A DNA stretch of 64,000 bases from VBWE01 sp943372645 (GCA_943372645.1 CALRZN010000001.1:468998-532997), one strand, 5' to 3'; numbered from the stretch's first letter, positions 8,796 to 17,245 are shown. A program made the numbers and translations. The notes: generated from the letters alone by a model not told the origin.

Positions 8796-10145
8796 TTACG
8801 GAAACAGCACGCCCGTGCAATCAAAACAATCAATCAACGGTAAGTATGCGTCGTATTTGCTGTTGATGGCTTTGATGAATTCATTGGTCAGCATGGCGTA
8901 GCCTTTCTGGTGCGGGTGGTATCCGTCTAACGAATAAAAGCCGCCGCTTACGAAGGTGGCGTTGATGTCTACGCCATTCCACTTCATGCCGGTTTCTACT
9001 TTTTTCAGGTAGCTGTTTGCATCCACCAGCGCCAGGTTGTATTGCGCGGCTTTCTGTGCAATCACGTTGTTGTACGCTGCCACGGCTGCATCTATTTCAG
9101 CCACCTCCGCACTGTCGAGCGCGTACTGATCGGGAATGGTTTGAAACAAAATGCCCATGTAATTGCACTTCATCGAATCGAGCGGAACACTTAACGTAAT
9201 GTATTCACCGCCGTGCATCTGGCGCACGCCAAACGGTGCTGCAGGATCATCAATCACAAACCCGTTATCACCGGCGTGAAAATTAATGTGGGTGAGTCCG
9301 CTCACGATGTAAATGTTGTTGAGCGAATCGGCTTTCGTTTGTGTAAGCTCCGCACCGTTCCAGGGAATGAGTGTGTAATAGGGAAACGAACGAAAATCGG
9401 GCATGTTTGCAATTACACCTTTCGCGCCGTTACGCGTCATCAGTTCGAGCAGTGAATCGAGGTGATCCGCAAAAACATTAGCCGGCATAATCGGCGCACC
9501 GGTTCCGCCGCGGCGGGCATAACTGTAAATGTTTTCCATGCCCAGCCATAAACTGAAAAAAGACGCATCCGCATTATACGCATCACGCGCCGGGGTAGAA
9601 ACACCGGGCTGCGAAGCGATGCGGTAATAAAACGGATGCGCGTTGGTTGAAAACGGATTGCTGCCGGTTGCCGCATTAAACCACTGATCGGTGGTGGCAA
9701 ACGGAATCGTAAAATCATCGTGCGCGGCATTGCTTACCGGCTGAAACCATTGCTGCGCATCAGTAAGTGAAACATATTGTTTTACCGGGCCGAGTGAGGT
9801 AACGCCTTCGCAGTCGGTACGGTCGCCGAGTTTGGATGCGGTAACGTACCAGCTTTCCCACGGTTTGCCGTACCAGCCAGCGCTTACGCCTTCGGGCATC
9901 AGCACCTGCCGCATCACGTCACCGCCGGCAATGGTAAGCTGTCTGCACAGCAACATGCCAACACTGTGCTCCTGCCCGTCTGCATTTAATGCACCGTCCT
10001 GGTATCCCGAAAGAAAATTATCGCCCACGGCAATCACATGCCGCAGGTCGGCGCTGCCGCTGTGAAACGACGGGAAGTCCGCATCGGGTTTGCAGCCCGC
10101 ACAAAAAACCAGCAACGTTAAAACAGGAATCCAGGCAAAACGCAT
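8796..10145 (-). CDS. SGNH/GDSL-fold lipoprotein with degenerate catalytic blocks
   Basis: The product has 449 residues and a lipoprotein signal with lipobox F-C-A-G-C (Cys18). In Bacteroidota a GDSL-type lipoprotein is often encoded next to a FadL-like porin, as here. Block I reads A-V-G-D-N-F-L-S-G-Y, so Asn stands where the nucleophile Ser of G-x-S-L would be. Block III reads L-G-M-E-N instead of G-x-N-D. The C-terminal D-G-Y-H-P block with the Asp-His pair is intact. The fold assignment rests on these blocks and on context. It may be a non-enzymatic or altered member acting at the outer membrane with the porin. Last gene of the three-gene operon, 12 nt after the esterase gene. Confidence 0.8.
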   Translation of the reverse strand: MRFAWIPVLTLLVFCAGCKPDADFPSFHSGSADLRHVIAVGDNFLSGYQDGALNADGQEHSVGMLLCRQLTIAGGDVMRQVLMPEGVSAGWYGKPWESWYVTASKLGDRTDCEGVTSLGPVKQYVSLTDAQQWFQPVSNAAHDDFTIPFATTDQWFNAATGSNPFSTNAHPFYYRIASQPGVSTPARDAYNADASFFSLWLGMENIYSYARRGGTGAPIMPANVFADHLDSLLELMTRNGAKGVIANMPDFRSFPYYTLIPWNGAELTQTKADSLNNIYIVSGLTHINFHAGDNGFVIDDPAAPFGVRQMHGGEYITLSVPLDSMKCNYMGILFQTIPDQYALDSAEVAEIDAAVAAYNNVIAQKAAQYNLALVDANSYLKKVETGMKWNGVDINATFVSGGFYSLDGYHPHQKGYAMLTNEFIKAINSKYDAYLPLIDCFDCTGVLFP

Positions 10146-10157
10146 CGGCGTAATTTT

Positions 10158-11432
10158 TTAATGAGCTACAATTACCGGTTTGCTGTACACATAGTTATCG
10201 CCGATTACACGCACCATGTACATGCCTGCCGGATAATCAGCCACATCAAGCGTTACGCGGCTGGTGGTTCCTTCTTCTGCAACCACACGGCCGGTAAAAT
10301 CAATTACCTGCACACGCTGCGGCAGTTGTGCCAGGCGCGAAAGATCAATGTTCATAATGGTATTCGACGGGTTCGGATAAATGCCGATGAGCGAAGCCAT
10401 CTGCGGCAGTTCCTGCATACCGATGGGGTTGTTGTAAACGCAGTTCAGCGGATCGTTGCATACATAATGAATAAGGAAGTTGCGCATCACATTCAGCGTG
10501 GTATCGTAGTACGCGGCATTACTTACATGCGGCACGTGGTCCTGGCCTTCATACGTTTCAAAACAGTTTTCAATACCCATCTGGTTGAGGCGCGCCGCTA
10601 CCGGAAACGAGCCGTCTACCTGCAGCAGCGGGTAAACGCCGAGCAGCGTGATGATGGCTGATCCATAAGGAACAGTAGCATCTGCATCACCGTGCAGCAA
10701 ACACGCAGGCGGTGAACCCGCATCAATCCAGGCGGTATCGCCCAGTGCACCGCAGATGTTAACGACTGCTTTCACACGGGAGGAATAACCGGGGTTGCCG
10801 CTGTTGCCTTCCAGGCCGCCGTGCAGTCCGTATTGCCCGGTGGTATCGGCCCAGCTCGGGAACTCGGATAGTTGATCGAGGTACGCCATGTTCAGCGCAA
10901 TAAATCCGCCGGCCGAAACGCCTGCGAAATAAATCTGGGTCGTATCAATGCGGTACGAATTGTTGTTCGTGATCACATCTTTGTAAAAAAAACGGATGGC
11001 CGCTTTGCCGTCGTGCGAGGCGCGCAGCACGGCTTCGGTGGCGTCGGAACTGTCAGGACCCGGAAACGGGAAGTTCGTCATGCCCACACGGTAATCAATA
11101 GAAGCCACCACGTACCCCATCAGCGAAAGGTCGTGCGAAAGCTGCGCCACATCCGTACCGGTTTTTGAACCGCCCAGGAAGTTGCCCCCGTGCGCAAGGA
11201 TGATGAGCGGACGCATCGGCACGTTATCGCCCTTGGGCATGTGCACATCCAGCTTCAGCGTAACGTTCGCGTTCGTCTGCGACACGTTGCTGCCATACGT
11301 AATGTTGGAGATTACCGAATCCTGCGTAAATACAAAATCGCGGAAACGGTTGCCGCTGCATTGTGCAGTTGCATCGGATGTTGAAACAAACAGTGTTGCT
11401 GCCGCAACCAAACGCACGTAAATTTTTTTCAT
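10158..11432 (-). CDS. Secreted alpha/beta-hydrolase (carboxylesterase) with T9SS sorting domain
   Basis: The product has 424 residues with an N-terminal signal peptide ending near A-T-A-Q. Esterase landmarks are the oxyanion loop L-A-H-G-G-N, the nucleophile elbow G-V-S-A-G-G, the acid in H-G-D-A-D-A-T-V-P and the His in E-G-Q-D-H-V-P-H. The last about 80 residues are a type A sorting domain (I-G-I-Y-P-N-P-S-N, ending Y-P-A-G-M-Y-M-V-R-V), so the enzyme should be exported through the outer membrane by type IX secretion and anchored or released. The substrate is unknown; the FadL-like porin partner suggests a hydrophobic ester. Middle gene of the operon, 17 nt after the porin gene. Confidence 0.9.
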   Translation of the reverse strand: MKKIYVRLVAAATLFVSTSDATAQCSGNRFRDFVFTQDSVISNITYGSNVSQTNANVTLKLDVHMPKGDNVPMRPLIILAHGGNFLGGSKTGTDVAQLSHDLSLMGYVVASIDYRVGMTNFPFPGPDSSDATEAVLRASHDGKAAIRFFYKDVITNNNSYRIDTTQIYFAGVSAGGFIALNMAYLDQLSEFPSWADTTGQYGLHGGLEGNSGNPGYSSRVKAVVNICGALGDTAWIDAGSPPACLLHGDADATVPYGSAIITLLGVYPLLQVDGSFPVAARLNQMGIENCFETYEGQDHVPHVSNAAYYDTTLNVMRNFLIHYVCNDPLNCVYNNPIGMQELPQMASLIGIYPNPSNTIMNIDLSRLAQLPQRVQVIDFTGRVVAEEGTTSRVTLDVADYPAGMYMVRVIGDNYVYSKPVIVAH

Positions 11433-11449
11433 GTCGGTTTTGTTTTTAA

Positions 11450-12688
11450 TCAGAACTGAACGGCCACACTTGCGCCGAAGCCGTTGGCAATGGTTTTATA
11501 GGTTCCGGAAAAGCCGGTTTCAAGATTGGTATCGGTGCGGTTTTTCCCCTGCGTATAAAGATAGAACAGGTTGATGCCGATTTTTTCGTTGATGTTGTAC
11601 GTCGTACCAGCCGTAATGCCGATGCGGTCCGTGTCGGGCGTTTCGGGCGTGAGGTAGCCGTCCTGCACCGGCGTCTGATCGAAATACAGGCCGCCGCGCA
11701 CTTCCACGTGTTCGTTTATAATGTAGTTTGCACCGAGGCGCACTGTAAACACATCTTTGTATTCGCGGGCCGAATGTACGTCGGCTAACTTTTCTGTGTT
11801 CTGTTCAAAGTCAATGTTTAAGGTATCGTACGACGACCAGCCCGTGCGGTTGATGTCGAGCGCCAGCTGCAGATTGTCTTTCGTATACCCCGCACCAAAC
11901 GAAATGGTAGACGGCAGACGCAGCTTCGTAGAAAATTTACCATCCGGAAAATAATCCGCAACGGATGCGGGCACTGTAAAATCGGCATTGCCATCGCTCA
12001 CCTCCACCTGCACGCCCGAGCGCATAGAAAGTCCGAACGAAAGGCCCTGTTTAAAACGCGCGGCCAGTCCCGCATTCCAGCCCATGCCCGACGCCGCGCC
12101 TTCGAGCACTGCATCGCCGTACTCTTCCTGCATGTTCTGAATGGGCACCCCTTTCGCCAGGCTGAACGAACCCGTGGCATACACAAACCCCGCGCCGGCG
12201 CTCAGCCAGGGCGTAATGCGGTAAGCGGCCGTAGGCTGAATATAAAATGTAGTTAAACTGATTTCGCGGATAATAAACTGCCCCTTCCAGCCCGAAGGCC
12301 ACTGCGCACGGCTGCCGTACGGATTATACACCCCCAGTCCGAACGCCAGGCGCGAAGCCGTGTCGGGACGAAACGCTGCGTACAGGTGAACGGGCGTTGA
12401 GGTATTCGGCACCATGTAGGTATGATAAATCCCCGGCTGCGGTTCTTTATAAATGGTGCGCGGCAGCAGAAACGAAACGCCGCCCGTAACCACAAACCGG
12501 TTTTTCAGAAAAGGCAACTGCCCCGGATTAAAAAACAAAACCGAGCCGTCCATGGCCAGCCCCGTGCCTGTGTGCGCCATGCCGAGCTGCCGCACGCCCT
12601 GCGTGTTGAGCTGGAAGCCGCCGGCGTGTGCAGCAAGCTGCGTGAGGAGAAGGAGGAATAAGAAACTGCGTGCGTAACGTTTTTTCAT
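11450..12688 (-). CDS. OmpP1/FadL-family outer-membrane transporter
   Basis: The product has 412 residues and a signal peptide ending A-A-H-A. It starts its mature part with the family hallmark G-G-F-Q-L-N-T-Q-G-V-R-Q-L-G (hatch region) followed by a N-P-G-Q-L segment. The remainder alternates beta strands of a barrel (F-G-L-G-V-Y-N-P-Y-G-S is the conserved F-G-x-G-x-x-x-P-x-G loop) and ends in V-A-V-Q-F, an aromatic terminal strand. FadL-type channels carry long-chain fatty acids or other hydrophobic compounds across the outer membrane. First gene of a leftward operon with an esterase and an SGNH lipoprotein, suggesting uptake and processing of lipidic substrates. Confidence 0.92.
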   Translation of the reverse strand: MKKRYARSFLFLLLLTQLAAHAGGFQLNTQGVRQLGMAHTGTGLAMDGSVLFFNPGQLPFLKNRFVVTGGVSFLLPRTIYKEPQPGIYHTYMVPNTSTPVHLYAAFRPDTASRLAFGLGVYNPYGSRAQWPSGWKGQFIIREISLTTFYIQPTAAYRITPWLSAGAGFVYATGSFSLAKGVPIQNMQEEYGDAVLEGAASGMGWNAGLAARFKQGLSFGLSMRSGVQVEVSDGNADFTVPASVADYFPDGKFSTKLRLPSTISFGAGYTKDNLQLALDINRTGWSSYDTLNIDFEQNTEKLADVHSAREYKDVFTVRLGANYIINEHVEVRGGLYFDQTPVQDGYLTPETPDTDRIGITAGTTYNINEKIGINLFYLYTQGKNRTDTNLETGFSGTYKTIANGFGASVAVQF

Positions 12689-12798
12689 CGGATGGCTAAA
12701 AATAACAATTAGGGGGGAATAAAAAAATGCTGGTTTAACATTGGGGGGTTTCGATGCGGATTTTGTTACTTCGCGGAGTTAACCCACAACACATTGAA

Positions 12799-13320
12799 AT
12801 GGGCATTCCATTATTACTTTTTTTGCTGATCATCCTCGTCATCTGTCTCCTTGTTTTGGCATTGATTCATAACATGTCGACCCGATACGATAAACGCGTG
12901 GAACTTAAAAACGCCCGAAAAAAGGGCACAGCCGGCATCGAAGCCCTGCTGCAAAAACTGCATGTTGTAAAAAAGTTCTCCGGCGAAACCAACATTAGCC
13001 AACCCGGTAACTTACCGGAACAACGGCTTGCCGCACTGAAAGGCCGTAATGCGGTGGGCGGCGCAAAACTGCTTGACTATGAAATAAGCAGCGGCCGATT
13101 TCTCCTGTTGCTTGAGCTGTATGCAGAAGGCGAACTGCTGGCCTTTTTCCCAGTAACGCGGCGCCACACTTTTTTCTACGCATTTGAAATCAATTCCGGT
13201 AGCGGTGAAATTATCCTGCTGGGCGATGAAGACCTGCGAACAGGGAAATACCACGAAGACCTTGGAAAGATGATTGATCTTTGTCCGGGCTGGCTGCAGC
13301 AGGAGTTGCTGGGGCGGTAG
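12799..13320 (+). CDS. Small single-pass membrane protein, unknown
   Basis: The product has 173 residues from the ATG at 12799, chosen over one at 12754 because the hydrophobic anchor M-G-I-P-L-L-L-F-L-L-I-I-L-V-I-C then begins at residue 1. A basic stretch follows (K-N-A-R-K-K-G) and a soluble alpha/beta domain of about 120 residues ending in W-L-Q-Q-E-L-L-G-R. The topology is probably N-out or signal-anchored with the domain in the cytoplasm. The family is not recognised. The next gene (13427) has a similar layout and may be a distant paralogue. Confidence 0.75.
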   Translation: MGIPLLLFLLIILVICLLVLALIHNMSTRYDKRVELKNARKKGTAGIEALLQKLHVVKKFSGETNISQPGNLPEQRLAALKGRNAVGGAKLLDYEISSGRFLLLLELYAEGELLAFFPVTRRHTFFYAFEINSGSGEIILLGDEDLRTGKYHEDLGKMIDLCPGWLQQELLGR

Positions 13321-13426
13321 CGGGGGTACGAAGCATTCGTTTTACGGATGAAAACTTTAGCTGATATTTGCAGCGAAAGAATCCCTTACCGGAAATTTAC
13401 AACTGCCATAACTCCGCAAAACGGTC

Positions 13427-14035
13427 ATGCTCTTTTTTACACCGCTGTTCCTGCTCTCGTATAGCCGCGATTCGTTTATGTTTCTGCTATTCTGCGGACT
13501 TGCAGTAATTGCATTCCTGCTGCTCGGGGCTGCATCGGTCAAAAACAAAATTACACGCAACGCTTACTTTGCCAAAATGAACGCCATTAAAACCGGTGCT
13601 GCATCCGATGTGGTGCAAATGGTGAAGGAATATCGTGCGTTTTTCTCAGCCCCTGAACTAAATTTTAATCCGCAAACCCGGAAACGCCTGCGCGAAGCGA
13701 TTGAACGCCAGAGAGCTGACCCGGCAAACAGTCCGCTGACATTGCTGGATTCGGAACCGGTAAATAACGACACCCTGTTACTGCTGCTAAGCTGCAAACA
13801 CGACGTACCCTACATTCCGAACGGGGGCGAAACCTTCAGTGTAACGCATGTCTACTATCATTTCTGTACCCTGCAGCTTCAAATTGATAAAGACAAATTG
13901 GTTTTAAATGTAGAACCCTCTTTTTATACCGGAAGTTATCCTGCTGATTACACGCAGCACCTGCAACTTCATGTTAACAGGCTGCTGGAACTCCTGCTGC
14001 ATGATGCAATGCCAAAGAATGGCATTTCGGTGTAA
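13427..14035 (+). CDS. Small membrane-anchored protein, unknown
   Basis: The product has 202 residues from this start; an alternative ATG at 13478 leaves one clean transmembrane helix (M-F-L-L-F-C-G-L-A-V-I-A-F-L-L-L-G). After the anchor come a basic helix (A-S-V-K-N-K-I-T-R-N-A-Y) and a soluble domain with a helical end (L-Q-L-H-V-N-R-L-L-E-L-L-L-H). It shares size and layout with 12799-13320, and the two may be functionally linked. No motif assigns a function. It is followed by a hairpin terminator at 14105. Confidence 0.72.
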   Translation: MLFFTPLFLLSYSRDSFMFLLFCGLAVIAFLLLGAASVKNKITRNAYFAKMNAIKTGAASDVVQMVKEYRAFFSAPELNFNPQTRKRLREAIERQRADPANSPLTLLDSEPVNNDTLLLLLSCKHDVPYIPNGGETFSVTHVYYHFCTLQLQIDKDKLVLNVEPSFYTGSYPADYTQHLQLHVNRLLELLLHDAMPKNGISV

Positions 14036-14104
14036 GCATTTTACCTCAACCGGTCACAGTGCAGATAAGGCCGGAAATTGTTAATTTTGCAGGTGTTTTG
14101 CAGT

Positions 14105-14127
14105 GAACAACGCGCTGTTCTTTTTTT
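14105..14127 (+). terminator. Rho-independent terminator
   Basis: The short stem GAACA / TGTTC (14105-14109 with 14116-14120) is followed at once by seven T residues. It ends the gene at 13427-14035. Confidence 0.7.
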
Positions 14128-14130
14128 ATT

Positions 14131-14221
14131 GGCCCCGAAGTTCAATGCCCGCCCGGCCGAATTTATTAGCACATCAGCTTGTTCAACGGCCGTTCGGACG
14201 GGGATAGCGAAATTGGTAAAC
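14131..14221 (+). other. Two tRNA-like sequence fragments upstream of tRNA-Arg
   Basis: GGCCCCGAAGTTCAATG (14131-14147) matches the first 17 nt of the tRNA-Arg at 14281 in 15 positions. GGGGATAGCGAAATTGGTAAAC, split here as GGGGATAGCGAA plus ATTGGTAAAC (14200-14221), resembles the 5' acceptor and D-arm of a Leu/Ser-type tRNA. Neither continues into a foldable tRNA. They look like relics, and chance similarity is possible for the second. Confidence 0.35.
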
Positions 14222-14280
14222 TAAACTTTTGAATGAGTATCATCCCTTTCTGTTATGTAAATTTGCATCAATAACAATTC

Positions 14281-14352
14281 GGCCCTGTAGTTCAATGGAT
14301 AGAACGAGCGTTTCCTAAACTCTAAATCCAGGTTCGATTCCTGGTGGGGCTA
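14281..14352 (+). tRNA. tRNA-Arg(CCT)
   Basis: A 72-nt cloverleaf. Acceptor GGCCCTG pairs with TGGGGCT (G-U at the first pair), discriminator A, no encoded CCA. The D-arm is GTTC/GAAC and the T-arm CCAGG-TTCGATT-CCTGG. The anticodon loop TTCCTAA gives anticodon CCT, which reads AGG. The anticodon stem has one C-T mismatch. The gene is followed by its own terminator and then by the AT-rich peptide-biosynthesis operon. tRNA genes are common integration sites, but I found no second copy of the 3' end. Confidence 0.93.
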
Positions 14353-14360
14353 CGGCATTG

Positions 14361-14393
14361 AAGAAGCGACTGAAAATCAGTCGCTTCTTTGTT
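14361..14393 (+). terminator. Terminator of tRNA-Arg
   Basis: Perfect 13-bp stem AAGAAGCGACTGA / TCAGTCGCTTCTT (14361-14373 with 14377-14389) with an AAA loop, followed by T-rich sequence. Confidence 0.88.
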
Positions 14394-14472
14394 TCCTAAG
14401 GTTCGATATTATTCTTGTTGGGAAACATCCGACAACAACCGTTTGCTACCGGATAATATCCGCAATTTGCTT

Positions 14473-14480
14473 TAGGTTTG
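14473..14480 (+). promoter_or_regulatory. Promoter -7 element TAGGTTTG of the peptide operon
   Basis: TAGGTTTG fits TAnnTTTG exactly and lies 20 bp before the first ATG of the operon at 14501. A TTTG at 14442-14445 is too far upstream for an ideal -33 box, so strength is uncertain. No further promoter is evident between here and 21839, where gene gaps are at most 21 nt. Confidence 0.55.
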
Positions 14481-14500
14481 GTATCAGAAAAACAAGAAAC

Positions 14501-15166
14501 ATGAAAATACTTACGCCATTACAAAAACAGAATTTTTCTGACGCCGGTTATCTGGTTATTCAAAACTATCTCGATTCTAAATCAGTGAGTAAGTTGAGAG
14601 AGTTGCTTGGTTTTCATATCCGGGATACTAGCCGAAAAAAGAGAACTGAAAATGCAAACCTACTTTATGTGCCATGCATATCTATCAACGATCCGGCATT
14701 AAATCAGCTTTTAAAGGAAAACTCCCTCTTCGATACTGTAAAATCGCTTCATAACAAAGATATTGTTGTGGTGAAAGACGAGGTGATTATAAAAAAGGCA
14801 AAATCTGTCCTTCCTTCACACTGGCATCAGGACCATGCTTATTTCCCCACCCCTGATTTAGTTACCTGCCTTATTGCACTTGATAACATGAATTCCAAAA
14901 GCGGGGGATATTCTGTTATACCACATTCGCATCAAATTCTTATCCGTCACGATAAGAACATCAACAACGGAATGCTTAATGTTTCTCCCGACTTACTAAC
15001 GAAATACTCAAAACAGGTTGCTCTGAATCTTAATCCCGGCGATTTACTTCTGCTCAGCGGACATACAATACATAGGGGTTTGTCAAATTCTTCGGAAATA
15101 GCAAGCACTTCTTATACTATGATAACTGCACCGGCAGGTTACAAACTTGAAAAAAGTAATGCCTGA
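14501..15166 (+). CDS. PhyH-type Fe(II)/2-oxoglutarate dioxygenase
   Basis: The product has 221 residues, cytosolic. It starts with the typical Q-K-Q-N-F-S-D-A-G-Y-L-V-I opening of phytanoyl-CoA dioxygenase-family proteins. The iron facial triad is visible as H-W-H-Q-D (near 107-111, H-x-D) and the distal His in L-S-G-H-T-I-H-R-G-L, with Arg to bind 2-oxoglutarate. The family hydroxylates small molecules and also peptides. First gene of the operon and 21 nt upstream of the candidate precursor peptide, so the likely role is hydroxylation of that peptide. In thioviridamide-type clusters a 2OG oxygenase hydroxylates a His; this comparison is inference. Confidence 0.85.
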   Translation: MKILTPLQKQNFSDAGYLVIQNYLDSKSVSKLRELLGFHIRDTSRKKRTENANLLYVPCISINDPALNQLLKENSLFDTVKSLHNKDIVVVKDEVIIKKAKSVLPSHWHQDHAYFPTPDLVTCLIALDNMNSKSGGYSVIPHSHQILIRHDKNINNGMLNVSPDLLTKYSKQVALNLNPGDLLLLSGHTIHRGLSNSSEIASTSYTMITAPAGYKLEKSNA

Positions 15167-15187
15167 CCAATCTGAAAAAAATAAACC

Positions 15188-15379
15188 ATGAAAAAAGAAC
15201 ATTCGAATCACATACCATCTGAAAATTCAGACAAAGTTTCTGAATCGAAGAAAGCATTTAACGAACTGCAACAAGCTGATCTTGACAATATTCTTGATAA
15301 TCTTATTGATCGGGACAATGACCATGGTATAATGGTGGCACACGACGCAGCAGTGCCGGATAGTGCATCTGCATGCTGA
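15188..15379 (+). CDS. Candidate RiPP precursor peptide, 63 residues
   Basis: The product has 63 residues with start MKKEHSNH and no signal peptide. Residues 1-41 form a charged, mostly helical leader (F-N-E-L-Q-Q-A-D-L-D-N-I-L-D-N-L-I-D at 24-41). The C-terminal part has different composition: small and hydrophobic residues with two His and a C-terminal Cys (HGIMVAHDAAVPDSASAC, residues 46-63). This division is what a leader plus core looks like. Its stop overlaps the YcaO start (ATGCTGA), giving translational coupling. The alanine-rich core ending in Cys recalls thioamitide cores, but no Cys decarboxylase is nearby. The cleavage site and modified residues are not known. I recognise no leader family such as Nif11 or NHLP. 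Confidence 0.72.
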   Translation: MKKEHSNHIPSENSDKVSESKKAFNELQQADLDNILDNLIDRDNDHGIMVAHDAAVPDSASAC

Positions 15380-16602
15380 TCTCACAATTGGGCGAATTAA
15401 AAAAACTTACCACTTCACTGAGGGTTTGTTCTGCTGAAGAAACGTGGGAAAAACTGCAGCCATATAGGAGAAAATTTGGCATTTCGCGTGTAACCGACAC
15501 GACCATGCTTGATAGAATAAAGATGCCTGTTTTCGCAGCAATCCGGCCTGGAGCACGAGAAGGGTCATTATGTGTTTCCTCGGGCAAGTCGATGAATAGT
15601 GAAGAAGCCCGAACAGGGGCTCTTTGTGAAGCAATTGAACTGGCCGCAGCTGAATACAATCCGGAACGCGATTATTTATTTACATCCAGACTGATTGATT
15701 TTGAAAAAAAATCCGGGCTTGATGCTTATGATTTCCCGGTAAGTTTGGAATGGGTAGGAAAAATCCCGCCCGACGCGGAAATAAAACTGGTTCATGTGCA
15801 GGAGTATTTTACCGGACGCATATTTGAGATACCGGCAACACTCATTTTTTTACCTTGTCCGGACGCTACAGGATTTAATTTCTGGGGACAATCTTCCAAC
15901 GGGCTTTCTGGCGGCAATAATACGGAAGAAGCCTTACTGCACGCCATCCTGGAAGTGATGGAAAGAGATACCCTTTCCCTCTCACGGGTGATAAAGAATG
16001 AGCATAGGGTAACCGAAATCATATCTGATTCATTTATCGCATTGAAAAACATGATCGAATCTGCGGGGCTTGAAATAGAAGTGACCAGTTGTGAAAATGA
16101 ATTCGGCTTACCTATGTTTATTGCCTATCTGCTTGATCACGATTATTGGGAAGGGGTTTGTATAGCCCGGGGTCAGGGTATGCATCCTGTCAGAGAAATT
16201 GCTCTGATGCGGGCAGCAACAGAAGCTGTTCAATCGAGATTAACCAATATCCATGGCGGGCGTGATGATATTGTCAGGCGGTTTGTACATTTCATGTCGA
16301 TGGGCGAAAAAAAACTGGCTGAAAAATTTGATTCTTTCCGCCTGAAAATTAAGAATTTACCGACCGTTCCGTTCTCCGTGATTCCAGAGCGCTTCACTCA
16401 GCCTGAACCTGGCGGTTTACTGAAAGCCCTTACAGGAGAATTATACAAAAACGGCTTCAGGCAGGTGTTTTATTATCGCTTTACAGAAAAAGAGGAACCA
16501 TACCAAGTACTCAAAGTTGTAATCCCCAATATGGAGTTTTATGACCCGTCGCATATGCCACGTGTATGTAAAAGGCTAATCCATGCAGTATCCAGAAGTT
16601 AA
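15373..16602 (+). CDS. YcaO ATP-dependent peptide-backbone cyclodehydratase/thioamide synthetase
   Basis: The product has 409 residues. YcaO enzymes phosphorylate backbone amide oxygens of a peptide and let a nucleophile add, giving azolines, or thioamides when sulfur is delivered. The ATP/Mg sites are visible: S-S-G-K-S-M-N-S-E-E-A-R near 70-80 with L-C-E-A-I-E, G-L-S-G-G-N-N-T-E-E-A with L-E-V-M-E-R-D near 175-196, and R-A-A-T-E-A-V-Q-S-R near 275. The C-terminus (L-I-H-A-V-S-R-S) lacks the P-x-P-x-P tail of azoline-forming YcaOs, consistent with a thioamidating type. It overlaps the precursor gene by 7 bp and TfuA by 20 bp; TfuA is the known partner in thioamidation. Confidence 0.94.
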   Translation: MLISQLGELKKLTTSLRVCSAEETWEKLQPYRRKFGISRVTDTTMLDRIKMPVFAAIRPGAREGSLCVSSGKSMNSEEARTGALCEAIELAAAEYNPERDYLFTSRLIDFEKKSGLDAYDFPVSLEWVGKIPPDAEIKLVHVQEYFTGRIFEIPATLIFLPCPDATGFNFWGQSSNGLSGGNNTEEALLHAILEVMERDTLSLSRVIKNEHRVTEIISDSFIALKNMIESAGLEIEVTSCENEFGLPMFIAYLLDHDYWEGVCIARGQGMHPVREIALMRAATEAVQSRLTNIHGGRDDIVRRFVHFMSMGEKKLAEKFDSFRLKIKNLPTVPFSVIPERFTQPEPGGLLKALTGELYKNGFRQVFYYRFTEKEEPYQVLKVVIPNMEFYDPSHMPRVCKRLIHAVSRS

Positions 16603-17245
16603 ACGCACAGCAGTTTTCGCCGGGCCCTCGCTTGAAGGGTGCGAAACAATTCTGAAAAAACTCAGCTTGGGGCGCTTTTCATTTTTTCCTCCAGTTCAGC
16701 GCAACGATATTACTATGGCCTGCGATCGATATAATGAAATAGTAATTGCTGACGGGCTGTTCAATTCGGTACCTGCTGTTGGCCATATGGAGATCAGAAA
16801 CGCATTGCAGAAATGTAGAATATTGGGCTGCTCTTCTATGGGAGCAATACGAGCTTACGAAATGCGGGAACTTGGAATGATTGGCTTTGGTAAAGCCTAC
16901 CATATGTTTTTTAAATATGATGATTTTACAGATGCTGAACTTGCACAGTTAATAGGCCCGTCGCCACATTATAAGGCCCTTACAGAGCCCCTCATCCACT
17001 ACAGATATTGCATTAACGAACTGTTAAATGAAAAAGAGCTTACAGAAGGTGAGGCCGGCAGCTTATTGAAAACATTGTCAACCCGCTTTTTTGGCGACCT
17101 CAGTCTTGCTTTTTTCTCAGAGCTTCTATCTGGATATACTGGTAAGGAAAAAGCCAATGAAGTTGTGAATGGTTTTCAGGCTTATCGTATTAAAAATCAT
17201 GACCTGTTGAACCTGCTTCAAAAACTCGATCAGCATGAAATTTGA
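16583..17245 (+). CDS. TfuA-like protein, YcaO partner
   Basis: The product has 220 residues with the TfuA core: F-A-G-P-S-L near the N-terminus, F-P-P-V-Q-R-N-D-I, I-V-I-A-D-G-L-F, V-G-H-M-E-I-R-N-A-L, and G-C-S-S-M-G-A-I-R-A-Y-E. TfuA proteins pair with YcaO in thioviridamide-type RiPP pathways and in thioglycine formation on methyl-coenzyme M reductase, where they are thought to help deliver sulfur. It overlaps the YcaO gene by 20 bp and the next oxygenase gene by 11 bp. Together with the carrier and E1 at the operon end, it suggests sulfur comes from a ThiS-type thiocarboxylate. Confidence 0.93.
   Translation: MQYPEVKRTAVFAGPSLEGCETILKKLSLGRFSFFPPVQRNDITMACDRYNEIVIADGLFNSVPAVGHMEIRNALQKCRILGCSSMGAIRAYEMRELGMIGFGKAYHMFFKYDDFTDAELAQLIGPSPHYKALTEPLIHYRYCINELLNEKELTEGEAGSLLKTLSTRFFGDLSLAFFSELLSGYTGKEKANEVVNGFQAYRIKNHDLLNLLQKLDQHEI

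Noticed and set aside
15373..16602. Ribosomal S12-type YcaO housekeeping gene
   Set aside because: It is coupled to a small peptide gene and TfuA in a nine-gene operon, which fits RiPP biosynthesis instead.
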